Positions 1 to 8,913 are shown, counted from the first letter of the stretch. The stretch is 20,175 nucleotides of DNA from an uncultured Sutterella sp. (GCA_937906995.1 CALESB010000069.1:1-20175); one strand, 5' to 3'. Notes: generated by a model not told the origin, from the sequence alone. Numbers and translations: made by a program.

Positions 1-556
1 ATTTTGGATATCTATAAGTACATTTAAATAGGTTTATTATAGCAGATTTAAGCCCTGTCAGACTTCCCCATACAACCCCCGCTTTTATCCGGAGATCTTT
101 GGCCGTACTCTCATCAGTTGAAACAGGCAATGTCAATAAAACGATAGCAAGCAAAATACTACCAATACCGACCCAACCCCAAAAAGTTGGAGCATTACCT
201 AAAAAATAATGGCGGCAATGACCGTCAGTAAAGGCCCCTTTCCTCTGGCTGTTGGATAAACAATGGAATAGTCACTATGGCGATAGCCCTGTTGTAAAAC
301 AACGCCATAGCAAACATGAATGGGAGCAGATAAAAAAAATCACCAGCCATCCGATAGACGTGATATTGGAAAAAGCTTGACTATCCCAAATCAATAGAGC
401 TGGAACCGTTACTACGGCAGTCATCCAATAGACAACCCACCAAAAGGTACGATTAGAATTGGCCTTTTTTAAATAGTAATTCCACATTGCGTGAACCAAT
501 GCTGCTAATAAAACCAATCCTAACGCAGATAAAGACAGCCTCTTCAAGCCTCGCAA
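1..556 (-). pseudogene. EamA/DMT-family transporter, broken by two frameshifts (partial)
   Basis: The intact N-terminal piece (275-556) reads as hydrophobic helices of a drug/metabolite (EamA) transporter, with the family-like stretch ALVHAMWNYYLKKA. It runs out of frame at an eight-base poly-T run (plus-strand A's at 332-339). One extra T there would restore a frame reading YGVVLQQGYRHSDYSIVYP, a typical EamA region. That frame stops at a second poly-T run (201-206), and again one extra T restores it, giving NAPTFWGWVGIGSILLAIVL up to the window edge. The family normally has ten membrane helices in about 280-300 residues, so the gene continues beyond position 1. It lies 37 bases downstream of kdpE on the same strand and may be read through from the kdp transcript. 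The start is uncertain, with only TTG codons near 556. Both lesions are one-base losses in homopolymers, so sequencing error is a real alternative to a pseudogene. Confidence 0.62.
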
Positions 557-593
557 ATTGAAGCGCGTTAAGTTTAATCTTAAACCAGTTTAA

Positions 594-1286
594 TTATGGC
601 AGCTCCAATCGATAACCTACACCAATTTCAGTCATTAAAAACTGAGGCACTGTAGGATTTTCTTCTATCTTCTGTCTTAAACGATTGATGTAGATTCGAA
701 GGTAATGAGGACGACAAATGTACCCCTTTCCCCAAACCGCATTCAAAAGATAACTTTGAGTTAACACTCTACCTTGAGAACTTAATAACACTGATAAAAG
801 CTTTTGTTCAGTTTTAGTTAAATGAATTTCTTCGCCATTTTTTATCAACATATGCTTTTGTGGATAATAAATCACTTCGCCAAAAGCCACGCTATCAACA
901 ACCTTCTCCACTCCCAATGTTACTCGACGTCGAAGTTGCACCCGAACTCGAGCCAATAACTCATCCGCACTAAAGGGTTTAGTCAAATAATCATCTGCCC
1001 CAGAATCCAAAGCTAAAACTTTCATTTTGTCATCAGTTCTAGCTGATAGAACAATAATAGGAATATTGCAATGGGTTCGAAAAACCTGGATAAGTTCCAA
1101 TCCATCACCGTCAGGCAATCCTAAATCCAAAAGAATTAAATCAGGCTTGACTGTTGATATTGCGATAAGACCTCGCTTTAAATTTTCCGCCAAAGTGACT
1201 TTAAAACCTTCATCTTTAAGTACTCGATTCAAAAGTGTAGAAATAAACGTATCATCTTCTACAACAACAATCATCTCTCTACTCAT
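594..1286 (-). CDS. kdpE: KdpE, OmpR-type response regulator of the kdp operon
   Basis: This is a 230-residue response regulator that would activate kdp transcription after phosphorylation by KdpD. The receiver domain covers about residues 5-120, with the acidic pair E10/D11-D12, phospho-acceptor Asp54 in LILLDLGLPDGDG, and conserved Lys103 in YLTKPF. The C-terminal winged helix (about 130-228) carries the OmpR/PhoB signature LTKTEQKLLSVL and ends in IGVGYRLE. Length and domain order match KdpE (about 225 residues). Its ATG overlaps the end of kdpD by 8 bases, so translation is probably coupled and stoichiometry tied to the kinase. An alternative in-frame start is Met5. Assignment as KdpE rather than a generic regulator rests on the fused kdp gene order as well as the sequence. 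Confidence 0.96.
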   Translation of the reverse strand: MSREMIVVVEDDTFISTLLNRVLKDEGFKVTLAENLKRGLIAISTVKPDLILLDLGLPDGDGLELIQVFRTHCNIPIIVLSARTDDKMKVLALDSGADDYLTKPFSADELLARVRVQLRRRVTLGVEKVVDSVAFGEVIYYPQKHMLIKNGEEIHLTKTEQKLLSVLLSSQGRVLTQSYLLNAVWGKGYICRPHYLRIYINRLRQKIEENPTVPQFLMTEIGVGYRLELP

Positions 1287-4050
1287 TTAATTTAGCCCCA
1301 TTTGCTCTAGTGGTCACAGACATCTCCTCCTCAATATTCGAGTCTTCTATTTGGAAACGATCCGCACTTTCATTAAAAGTCTCGTCCACAGTCACTTCGT
1401 TTTGTAATTCCTCATCTTCAATTTCAGGCATCTCAACCAAAGGCAATGCCAACGTAAAGCAAGCGCCTCCAAGACTCGATGGTAGCGCAACCAAGTCCGC
1501 ATCATGAACTCGGGCAATGGTCCGACAAATAGCCAATCCCAAACCAACACCAGCGACATTACTTTCTTTTTGTCCTCGACGGAATGGGTCAAAGAGCCGT
1601 TGTGAATTTTTCGGTAATCCTGGACCATCATCCATCACTGATAGCGTTATACATTCATTACGGCGTTTAACCTCAATTACAACGGTGCTACCTTTCGGGC
1701 AATATTTTGTAGCATTATCTACCAAATTCGACAGAAGTCGATCAAGCAAAATCTGGTCACCATAAAGCAGTGGACAATCAGGCTCGATATCGATACGAAC
1801 ATTAAAGTTAAGGAGTTGCTCTTTAAGATTGGCAAAGGTTGCTCCAATCAACTCTTCTGCTGGGAACCATTCTTTATTGAGCTCAACTTGATTACTTTGT
1901 AGACGAGCCATTTCCAAAAGATTCGTTACCAAGCGACGCATACGATCAGAAGACTCAATCAAAACACCCCCTATTTCCAGTGCCCCTTCAATATCATGCT
2001 TTTTCAACTGGCGTAAAAGTTGCTCTACGTTACCATTAAGCGCGGTCAATGGTGTTCGTAAGTCATGAGAAAGGGTTTGAATTAAGGAGTGACGTAAGCG
2101 TTCCGCTTCCATACTCATTAAAGTTTGTCGCGTTTCTTCAACTAGTTCCAAACGGTCAACTGTCTGTGCAATCAGCGCTGTCAGAGCTGAAATTAAATTG
2201 CTAGTACCATGATCGTTCCATTGAGAAACATTTTTTAATTTTAAAACGACAACGCCTAATGGGGCTTCACTACCAAGCCTTAGAGGTAAGTACAAATAGG
2301 GGCTAGAAGCAATAGTATGCGTTCCCATTCCTGCCGGTTGACCATGATCCATACACCATTGCAGTATAGCCTGATCAACACGAGCTAAAGAACCTCTTTG
2401 ACGAATTAAATCTTTTTCTGCATCTGCAATCCAAAACTCGCACGTCACCCCCAAATCAGTCTTAAAGATTTGGGCCATAATCTCATAAAGTTGTTCCTCT
2501 TCAGTAACTGATGATAACAACCGAGCTGTTTCGTATAGCAGACGAGTTTGTCGTTCACGTTCATGAGCTTGTTTGGCCATTTCTTGCCGCGTTGAAACCA
2601 AATGAGCTGCCACCACACCCACAATAAACATTGTCAAAAACGTAAAGAGGTATTGGATATCGGCCACCTTAATGGACCAATACGGAGGAACCATGACAAG
2701 GTCAAATGCAACAACAGAAAGCATCGTCACAAACGAGGCTGCCAACATGCCATATCGAACTGCAATGTATAGCGTTAGCAGCAGATAGCACATAATGATG
2801 TTGGTAACCTGGATGTACTCGACCAATGGAAATAGCGCAATTGTGAGCAAGACCGCACAGATCGTAGAGATAACCAATGCATTATTGCCCGTATAGCGCA
2901 AACTTCTAAAAACATTAGCCAATGAATCTCGCCAAGTACGGTGCTTTGCTGCGAAAGGTAGTGTCAAAATATTAATTTCAGGCGCTAAGTTACGTAACTT
3001 TGTCTTGCGAGTATAGTTATTCCAAAAGCCTTCAGAGGTGATTGCTACAATCAATAAATTATGAGTACGCATGTACTCGACAATTGATCGAGCGTATCCA
3101 CCAATTAATACATCAGTCGTAGCCCCTAACGTTTGTGCATATTGCAACAGATCTGTTGCCCGTTCTCGATCTTCTTTTGTATCTGTAGCAGAATTAATCC
3201 AAATACAGTGCCATTCGTTTGAAAGTGAACGAGCTAAACGACTAACTTGTTGTACTGCCTCTTCAGTTGTGGAGTGCTCTAAAATAAGCAAAATACCAAA
3301 AGCCGTATCATCAACTTTTCGCCAATTGCTCAACGAACGGTACTTTTTAACTTCAACATCGACACGATTGGCCATTAAACGAAGCGCCAACTCTCGCAAG
3401 GCAATCAAATTTGATCGCTTGAAATAATTGTCCTTTGCTCGCTCAATAACATGAGGCAAATAAATTTTCCCCGCTTCTAAGCGCCTAATTAAATCTTCGG
3501 GAGGCAAGTCAACTAGACGCACTTCATCAGCAGCGTCAAAAATACGATCTGGAATAGTCTCATTAACTTCCACTCCCGTTACGCGTGAGACAACCCCATT
3601 GAAGCTTTCTAAATGCTGAATGTTGAGTGTTGTATAAACATTGATACCTAAATCCAAAATTTCATCAATATCTTGCCAGCGTTTTAAATGACGTGAGCCA
3701 CGCGCATTGCTATGGGGCATTTCGTCAATTAAAACCAATGCTGGCCGACGTCGAATAATTTCATCGATGTCTAAGCGCTCAAAGACATGCCCATTATGTG
3801 TTTCTCTGACACGATCTAGAACCTCAAGACCTTCTAATAAAGCCTCGGTATCCTTCCGTTTATGGGTATCAACCCAGCCAACCAATACATCCAAACCTTC
3901 TTTGCGCTTTTCTCTTGCTTCGGTGAGCATGGCGAAGGTTTTCCCTACGCCAGGAGCTGCTCCAAGAAAGATTTTCAATTTACCACGATGCTTTTCAGCT
4001 TCTTTTAAAAGCGCTTGAGGATCGGGGCGATGATCAATATTGTCTGGCAT
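1279..4050 (-). CDS. kdpD: KdpD, turgor/K+ sensor histidine kinase
   Basis: This 923-residue membrane kinase would phosphorylate KdpE when potassium is limiting. The cytoplasmic N-terminal KdpD domain has a Walker A motif GAAPGVGKT at residues 30-38 and the DEMPHSNARGS segment. A USP-like domain follows (about 250-370), the region that binds c-di-AMP in some KdpD proteins. Four membrane helices lie at about 388-483, then a GAF-like region, then the dimerisation helix with His662 in LSHDLRTPL. The ATP-binding domain shows NLVDNATKY, DDGPGLP and GVGLGLAI. Beyond the normal end (GACFTLALPL) there is an unusual 52-residue tail with about 17 acidic residues, making it longer than the ~894-residue E. 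coli protein. The start is supported by GAGG eight bases upstream. The gap to kdpC is 24 bases. Confidence 0.97.
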   Translation of the reverse strand: MPDNIDHRPDPQALLKEAEKHRGKLKIFLGAAPGVGKTFAMLTEAREKRKEGLDVLVGWVDTHKRKDTEALLEGLEVLDRVRETHNGHVFERLDIDEIIRRRPALVLIDEMPHSNARGSRHLKRWQDIDEILDLGINVYTTLNIQHLESFNGVVSRVTGVEVNETIPDRIFDAADEVRLVDLPPEDLIRRLEAGKIYLPHVIERAKDNYFKRSNLIALRELALRLMANRVDVEVKKYRSLSNWRKVDDTAFGILLILEHSTTEEAVQQVSRLARSLSNEWHCIWINSATDTKEDRERATDLLQYAQTLGATTDVLIGGYARSIVEYMRTHNLLIVAITSEGFWNNYTRKTKLRNLAPEINILTLPFAAKHRTWRDSLANVFRSLRYTGNNALVISTICAVLLTIALFPLVEYIQVTNIIMCYLLLTLYIAVRYGMLAASFVTMLSVVAFDLVMVPPYWSIKVADIQYLFTFLTMFIVGVVAAHLVSTRQEMAKQAHERERQTRLLYETARLLSSVTEEEQLYEIMAQIFKTDLGVTCEFWIADAEKDLIRQRGSLARVDQAILQWCMDHGQPAGMGTHTIASSPYLYLPLRLGSEAPLGVVVLKLKNVSQWNDHGTSNLISALTALIAQTVDRLELVEETRQTLMSMEAERLRHSLIQTLSHDLRTPLTALNGNVEQLLRQLKKHDIEGALEIGGVLIESSDRMRRLVTNLLEMARLQSNQVELNKEWFPAEELIGATFANLKEQLLNFNVRIDIEPDCPLLYGDQILLDRLLSNLVDNATKYCPKGSTVVIEVKRRNECITLSVMDDGPGLPKNSQRLFDPFRRGQKESNVAGVGLGLAICRTIARVHDADLVALPSSLGGACFTLALPLVEMPEIEDEELQNEVTVDETFNESADRFQIEDSNIEEEMSVTTRANGAKLNE

Positions 4051-4074
4051 AGGGAAAGCCTCAGAATCACCTTA

Positions 4075-4695
4075 CTATTTTTGTTTTTGCAAAGCCGTTT
4101 TCACTGACAAATTCAATGCTAAAACGTTGACGTATGCATGCTGACCGAAAATAGCTCGCTCAGTATTTGCCTCAATCAGGCGCTTAAGAATATTAATAGA
4201 TAGTCCCGTACGCTCTGCAACCTTAGGCATTTGATAATACGCCGCTTGAGCTGTGATGTGCGGATCCAAACCCGAACCTGATGCTGTTAGCAAATCCACT
4301 GGAACCTTTTCTGTACTACCCGTCTTTGCATGCCATGTATTGGAACGTTGTTCAATGGCAAATTGTTGCTTGGGATTTGTTGTTCCCAAGTTACTACCAC
4401 TACTGCCTTGAGCATTGTAAGGCGTCTCTGTGGTCATGGATGGACGAGATTGAAAATACGGTGTGGAAGAAAAGTCCTGTCCAATTAGCTGACTACCAAC
4501 CGTTATACCATTGTCTTGAACTAACGATCCATTGGCTTGATTAGGAAAAATTGCTTGAGCTAACCCAGTCATCACCAAAGGATAGGCGACCCCTAAAAGT
4601 AAAGTTAAGACCGTCATCATCCAAACTGCCTTTATAGCAATGGATAACGTACTATCGGAAGCTTGATTAGGCTTTAGTATGTTTTGATTATGCAT
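4075..4695 (-). CDS. kdpC: KdpC, stabilising subunit of the K+-ATPase
   Basis: This is a 206-residue subunit of the KdpFABC complex. One membrane helix (about residues 21-44, AIKAVWMMTVLTLLLGVAYP) anchors a periplasmic domain that increases nucleotide affinity and stabilises the complex in characterised systems. Family hallmarks are GSQLIGQDFSSTPYFQSRPS, NLGTTNP, the VPVDLLTASGSGLDPHI block and the C-terminal ALNLSVKTALQ. Length is normal (about 190-210). The ATG is preceded by GGGGAG six bases upstream, and the gene follows kdpB by only 11 bases, so the two are surely co-transcribed. Confidence 0.96.
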   Translation of the reverse strand: MHNQNILKPNQASDSTLSIAIKAVWMMTVLTLLLGVAYPLVMTGLAQAIFPNQANGSLVQDNGITVGSQLIGQDFSSTPYFQSRPSMTTETPYNAQGSSGSNLGTTNPKQQFAIEQRSNTWHAKTGSTEKVPVDLLTASGSGLDPHITAQAAYYQMPKVAERTGLSINILKRLIEANTERAIFGQHAYVNVLALNLSVKTALQKQK

Positions 4696-4706
4696 TTGTT
4701 ACTCCC

Positions 4707-6788
4707 CTAGACAATCCCAAGCACTGTTAAACACATGTCAATGAGTTTGATGCCAATAAATGGAGCAATTAAACCACCCAAACCGTAGACCAATAGATTT
4801 CGCTTCAAAAGCGTCTGGGCCGACAAGGCACGATAAGCTACACCCTTTAGTGACAATGGTATCAAAGCCACAATTATTAATGCATTAAAGATCACAGCAC
4901 TTAAAAGAGCTGACAATGGGCTTTGCAACCCCATAACATTCAATGCACTCAAACCTGGGTAAGTAGAAGCGAAAGCCGCAGGAATAATGGCGAAATACTT
5001 GGCAACGTCATTGGCCAACGAAAAGGTCGTTAATGCACCGCGAGTCATCAGCATTTGCTTACCAATGCAGACCACATCAATGAGCTTGGTTGGACTAGAG
5101 TCCAAATCCACCATGTTGGCAGCTTCTTTAGCAGAAGCCGTACCGCTATTCATCGCAACAGCTACGTCAGCTTGAGCTAACGCTGGTGCATCATTTGTAC
5201 CGTCACCCGTCATTGCAACCATGTGACCTTCATTTTGGTAACGACGAATTGTTTCTAACTTGCTCTCTGGCGTTGACTCGGCAAGAAAGTCATCGACTCC
5301 TGCCTCCGCAGCAATTGCTGCTGCAGTTAACGAGTTATCCCCAGTAATCATGACAGTCTTAATACCCATACGACGAAGGTCTTCGAACTTTTCTGCAATA
5401 CCTGGTTTCACAATATCCTTTAGTTCAATGACTCCTAAAACACGTGAGCGATTTGTAACCAATAGAGGTGTCGATCCACGTGCTGCCACTTCATTGGCCG
5501 TTTTAATAATGGGAAATGCCACACTCTTGCCTAAAGATTCAACATAACGTGCAATTGCATCTGGAGAACCCTTACGAATTTGATCGTGTCCTACATTCAC
5601 TCCCGACATGCGACTTTGTGCTGTAAAGGGAATAAAAGTAGCATCCTTGGGAAGGGTAGATTGACAGCGCCCCTTAGATAAACGCTGAGCGAGCAAAACA
5701 ATCGACTTACCTTCTGGAGTGTCATCGGCCAAAGACGATAACAAGGCTGCTTGGATCATTTCTTCTTTCATGATGCCTGGAGCTGGGTAAAAGTTACTGG
5801 CTTGGCGATTCCCATAGGTAATCGTCCCAGTCTTATCAAGCATAAGGACATCAACATCACCTGCGGCCTCCACTGCACGACCAGAACGAGCAATGACATT
5901 AGCCCCTAAAAGTCTGCTCATACCCGCTACGCCAATAGCAGACAAAAGCCCTCCAATCGTTGTTGGAATTAAGCAAACTAACAAAGCCACTAAGATCGTA
6001 TAACCAATGACTTCCCCTGTACCATTTGAGCTTACGCTATAGGACGAGAACGGCAAAAGCGTTGCTGTGACTAAAAGAAAAATGACGGTCAAAGCCAGGA
6101 GCAAAATTGTCAAAGCAACTTCATTTGGTGTCTTACGACGTTCTGCACCTTCAACCATGGAAATCATTCGATCGATAAAGGACTCTCCAGGATTTGTATT
6201 CACTTCAACCACAATCCAGTCAGAAAGAACTGTCGTACCCCCCGTTACAGAACTAAAATCACCTCCAGACTCGCGAATAACAGGAGCGGACTCACCAGTA
6301 ATAGCTGACTCATTAACTGAGGCAATACCCATCAACACTTCACCGTCACAAGGAATGACTTCGCCAGCCTTAACCAAAACAACATCTCCTTTACGAAGTG
6401 TTGTGGAATCCACCATTTTCCCAGGGCAAGCAACACCCCAAAGTTCTCGGCTTTCTGCACTAATCACAAAGGCTGGCATACTTTTTTTCAGCCCTTTCAA
6501 TGCAGAAGCTTGAGCCCTAGCTCGACCCTCAGCGAGAGCTTCTGCAAAATTAGCAAACAACACCGTAACCCATAGCCAAAATGCCGTCATCCCCGTCAAA
6601 ACAACGGATTCAGAATAAAGCCCCATTGAGGCTGCAATAAAAAGAACCGTGGTGAAAATACTTCCTAAATAAACTAAGAACATCACCGGATTACGTAATT
6701 GCACTTTAGGACTCAACTTGCGAAAGCTTTCAACCAAAGCCTCCTTCACTAATGTCGAATCAAAAAGCGGAATCTTTTTCTTTGTCAT
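4707..6788 (-). CDS. kdpB: KdpB, catalytic P-type ATPase subunit
   Basis: KdpB hydrolyses ATP and drives K+ inward through the complex. The 693-residue protein shows all P-type ATPase landmarks: TGES at 164-167 (actuator domain), the phosphorylated Asp318 in MLDKTGTITYGN, MITGDNSLTAAAIAAEAGVD, and the hinge GDGTNDAPAL with Asp529 and Asp533. Membrane segments lie in an N-terminal pair, a middle pair around AFWLWVTVLFANFAEALAEG and TILVALLVCLIPTTIGGLL, and a C-terminal set. The serine of TGES (Ser167) corresponds to E. coli Ser162, whose phosphorylation inhibits the pump at high K+, so that control is possible here. I chose the ATG at 6788 over an upstream in-frame TTG at 6794, because it fits the family start and has a weak GAG six bases upstream. 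It follows kdpA by 29 bases. Confidence 0.97.
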   Translation of the reverse strand: MTKKKIPLFDSTLVKEALVESFRKLSPKVQLRNPVMFLVYLGSIFTTVLFIAASMGLYSESVVLTGMTAFWLWVTVLFANFAEALAEGRARAQASALKGLKKSMPAFVISAESRELWGVACPGKMVDSTTLRKGDVVLVKAGEVIPCDGEVLMGIASVNESAITGESAPVIRESGGDFSSVTGGTTVLSDWIVVEVNTNPGESFIDRMISMVEGAERRKTPNEVALTILLLALTVIFLLVTATLLPFSSYSVSSNGTGEVIGYTILVALLVCLIPTTIGGLLSAIGVAGMSRLLGANVIARSGRAVEAAGDVDVLMLDKTGTITYGNRQASNFYPAPGIMKEEMIQAALLSSLADDTPEGKSIVLLAQRLSKGRCQSTLPKDATFIPFTAQSRMSGVNVGHDQIRKGSPDAIARYVESLGKSVAFPIIKTANEVAARGSTPLLVTNRSRVLGVIELKDIVKPGIAEKFEDLRRMGIKTVMITGDNSLTAAAIAAEAGVDDFLAESTPESKLETIRRYQNEGHMVAMTGDGTNDAPALAQADVAVAMNSGTASAKEAANMVDLDSSPTKLIDVVCIGKQMLMTRGALTTFSLANDVAKYFAIIPAAFASTYPGLSALNVMGLQSPLSALLSAVIFNALIIVALIPLSLKGVAYRALSAQTLLKRNLLVYGLGGLIAPFIGIKLIDMCLTVLGIV

Positions 6789-6817
6789 ATTCAACTCACA
6801 TTTTGTTCAACTGTCGG

Positions 6818-8506
6818 TTAAGCAATCTCAAAGAGTGCTAAGTGTTCTGCTACCGGCCCTAAAGCAAGAGCCGGAATGTAGGTGAGCGCTCCCACCAACA
6901 AAATGACACCGACTAAGAAGAACATGAATAACAAACCATTTGTACGCAACGTACCAACTGAAGCTGGGATAATTTTTTGTTGAGCCAAAGATCCAGCTAA
7001 TGCCAAAACTGCAGCAATAATCAAAAAGCGACCAAACCACATAGCTAAACCCAAACCAACATTAAAAAACGGTGTATTAGCATTTAACCCTGCAAAAGCC
7101 GAGCCATTATTGTTTGCTGCTGAACTCCATGCATAGAGATATTCACTAAAACCATGAGCACCTGGATTATTGAGGCTAGCCAAAGCTTCAGGATAGAAAC
7201 ACGTAATTGCTGTACCAATTAACACAACAACTGGAGTCACTAGCATCGCAATACCAGCCAACTTCATTTGCGTCGGCGTAATCTTCTTTCCTAGATATTC
7301 AGGTGTACGACCTACCATTAAACCAGCGATAAAAACACTGATCACAACAAAGACCATGACACCGTAAAAACCAGCACCAACTCCACCAAAAACTACTTCA
7401 CCTAATTGCATCAACCAAGTTGGAATTAAGCCGGACAAAGGCATTAATGAGTCGTGCATGTTGTTGACAGCTCCACAAGAAGCTGAAGTCGTCACAACGC
7501 TAAATAACGAAGTGGCAGCCAAGTCAAAACGAACTTCTTTTCCCTCCATATTCATCATGTCGGCTGCAATGCCAAACTCTTTTAAAATCGGGGGAGTCAT
7601 GCCTTCGCTATACGAAAAGCCAACAAAACAAAGAACAAAAATGACTGCCATTGCCCCCCAAATCGTCCAACCCTCTCTCGTATCTTTAACGACATGACCA
7701 AATGTGTAGGTTAAAGCCGAAGAAATCGCGAAAATTGAAAGACTTTCAATGAAATTGCTCAATTGCGTTGGGTTTTCGAACGGGTGAGAACCATTGGCAT
7801 TGAAAAAGCCCCCACCATTCGTTCCCAAAAGCTTGATGGCTTCTTGAGATGCTACTGGTCCCATAGCAATTGTCTGTTGAGTACCTGCTAAGGTTGTTAC
7901 CGTTTGATAAACGTCCAAATTTTGAATAACACCTTGACTCACAAGAAAAAGGCAATAGACAACACAAATTGGCAAAAGTAACCAAACAGACACATGGACA
8001 AGGTCTGTCCAGAAGTTCCCAATATCTGCTGCTTCCTTTTTAATAAAACCACGCATTAATGCGAAAGCGACTGCAATACCAGTGGCAGCAGAAACAAAGT
8101 TCTGAACTGTCAAACCAGCCATTTGCGTGAAATAGCTCATCGTGCTCTCACCGCCATAGCTTTGCCAATTAGTATTCGTCACAAAACTCACTGCCGTATT
8201 AAAAGCTTGAGAAGCTTCAACAGGACCAAAACCTTGTGGATTAAAAGGCAGAAAACCTTGCACGCGTTGTAATAGATACAAAAAAACAAAACCCGCCACA
8301 TTAAATAGCAACAGTGACAAGGCATACTCATACCAACTTTGACCACGCCCCTTGATAAAGAGTGACTTCATTAAAAGTCGATCAGCACCTACAACACATT
8401 TAGGCGCTCTACCTTCAACCATAGGAACCATCCAAAGGCCCAGTGGTTTTGTTAGCAAAAATAAAACTGCCAAAAAGGCAATTAAACAATAAAGACTCGA
8501 TTGCAT
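6818..8506 (-). CDS. kdpA: KdpA, K+-channel-like subunit
   Basis: KdpA selects and passes K+ for the KdpB motor. The protein is 562 residues from the chosen start, close to the 557 of E. coli. All four pore-loop regions are visible in order: TNTNWQSYGGE, GTNGGGFFNANGSHPFENP, SCGAVNNMHDS and ANNNGSAFAGLN. The conserved glutamine in NWQSY and the glycines of the filter are intact. About ten hydrophobic helices are evident. A GTG at 8512 is in frame two codons upstream, but the ATG at 8506 has a properly spaced GGAG five bases upstream and gives MQSSLYCLIAF, so it is preferred. It follows kdpF by 21 bases. Confidence 0.97.
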   Translation of the reverse strand: MQSSLYCLIAFLAVLFLLTKPLGLWMVPMVEGRAPKCVVGADRLLMKSLFIKGRGQSWYEYALSLLLFNVAGFVFLYLLQRVQGFLPFNPQGFGPVEASQAFNTAVSFVTNTNWQSYGGESTMSYFTQMAGLTVQNFVSAATGIAVAFALMRGFIKKEAADIGNFWTDLVHVSVWLLLPICVVYCLFLVSQGVIQNLDVYQTVTTLAGTQQTIAMGPVASQEAIKLLGTNGGGFFNANGSHPFENPTQLSNFIESLSIFAISSALTYTFGHVVKDTREGWTIWGAMAVIFVLCFVGFSYSEGMTPPILKEFGIAADMMNMEGKEVRFDLAATSLFSVVTTSASCGAVNNMHDSLMPLSGLIPTWLMQLGEVVFGGVGAGFYGVMVFVVISVFIAGLMVGRTPEYLGKKITPTQMKLAGIAMLVTPVVVLIGTAITCFYPEALASLNNPGAHGFSEYLYAWSSAANNNGSAFAGLNANTPFFNVGLGLAMWFGRFLIIAAVLALAGSLAQQKIIPASVGTLRTNGLLFMFFLVGVILLVGALTYIPALALGPVAEHLALFEIA

Positions 8507-8527
8507 ATGCACTCCGATTATCCCTTT

Positions 8528-8608
8528 TTAAGCTATCCAAAGTTCATAAACGAGCCATGCAATTAACACCAACGCAATTATGAAAAACACCATTTCTATA
8601 ATTGGCAT
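8528..8608 (-). CDS. kdpF: KdpF, small membrane subunit of the K+-ATPase
   Basis: This 26-residue ORF begins MPIIEMVFFIIALVLIAW and ends VYELWIA. It is a single hydrophobic helix with a short polar C-terminus, the size (about 29 residues) and character of KdpF, which stabilises the KdpABC complex from within the membrane. Sequence identity to other KdpF proteins is low, as usual for so short a peptide; the call rests on position directly upstream of kdpA, length and hydrophobicity. The ATG has AGGAG eight bases upstream. That ribosome-binding site lies inside the last codons of the preceding 33-codon ORF, whose stop is two bases before this start, pointing to translational coupling. Confidence 0.85.
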   Translation of the reverse strand: MPIIEMVFFIIALVLIAWLVYELWIA

Positions 8609-8610
8609 GA

Positions 8611-8712
8611 CTACTTCTCCTGGTGCGTTAAAAATTTCACAAAAATCCGTAGTACCCATTTGATGCAAAGAATCATCAAAACAGTAGGTACCAACATCCA
8701 CAGATCAGCCAT
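8611..8712 (-). CDS. Unassigned 33-residue membrane peptide heading the kdp operon
   Basis: This short ORF is not a family I recognise. It starts MADLWMLVPTVLMILCIKW and ends FVKFLTHQEK. One hydrophobic helix (about residues 4-20) is followed by an amphipathic, basic stretch with Lys18, Arg22 and Lys26. By the positive-inside rule the C-terminus would face the cytoplasm. Evidence that it is translated: a strong AAAGGAG seven bases before the ATG, a clean stop, and overlap of its 3' end with the kdpF ribosome-binding site (its TAG ends two bases before the kdpF ATG). It could be an extra small subunit of the K+ pump, a second KdpF-like peptide, or a leader ORF that sets kdpF translation. I cannot distinguish these from sequence. 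Confidence 0.68.
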   Translation of the reverse strand: MADLWMLVPTVLMILCIKWVLRIFVKFLTHQEK

Positions 8713-8768
8713 ATAAAAACTCCTTTTTTTAGAGGCTCTGCATCAGGTTGGATCTTAGAAATTTAAAT

Positions 8769-8785
8769 ATTAAAAGGGTGTTAAA
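8769..8785 (-). promoter_or_regulatory. Candidate KdpE-binding direct repeat
   Basis: On the minus strand the sequence reads TTTAAC, five bases (ACCCT), then TTTAAT. Two near-identical six-base T-rich repeats one helical turn apart match the layout of the E. coli KdpE site (TTTATA-N5-TTTACA). It sits 57 bases upstream of the first ORF of the kdp operon. The DNA around it is AT-rich and no convincing -10 box is visible downstream, so this remains a candidate. Confidence 0.33.
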
Positions 8786-8882
8786 TTGTCTTTTTGAAAT
8801 ATAAATAAGGTATATATTTTCTTTATATTCAATACATTACAATCAAACTAAAAAATAAGGGCTATTTTTTAAGGCAAGGTAA

Positions 8883-8913
8883 AGTACTTTGCTCTCTTTG
8901 CAAAGTATTTTTT
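8883..8913 (+). terminator. Plus-strand terminator-like hairpin with no upstream plus-strand gene
   Basis: TACTTTGC (8885-8892) and GCAAAGTA (8900-8907) pair perfectly and are followed by six T's on the plus strand. Neighbouring genes on both sides are on the minus strand, so it does not end a known gene. It could end a small RNA transcribed away from the kdp leader, or be a remnant. Confidence 0.45.
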
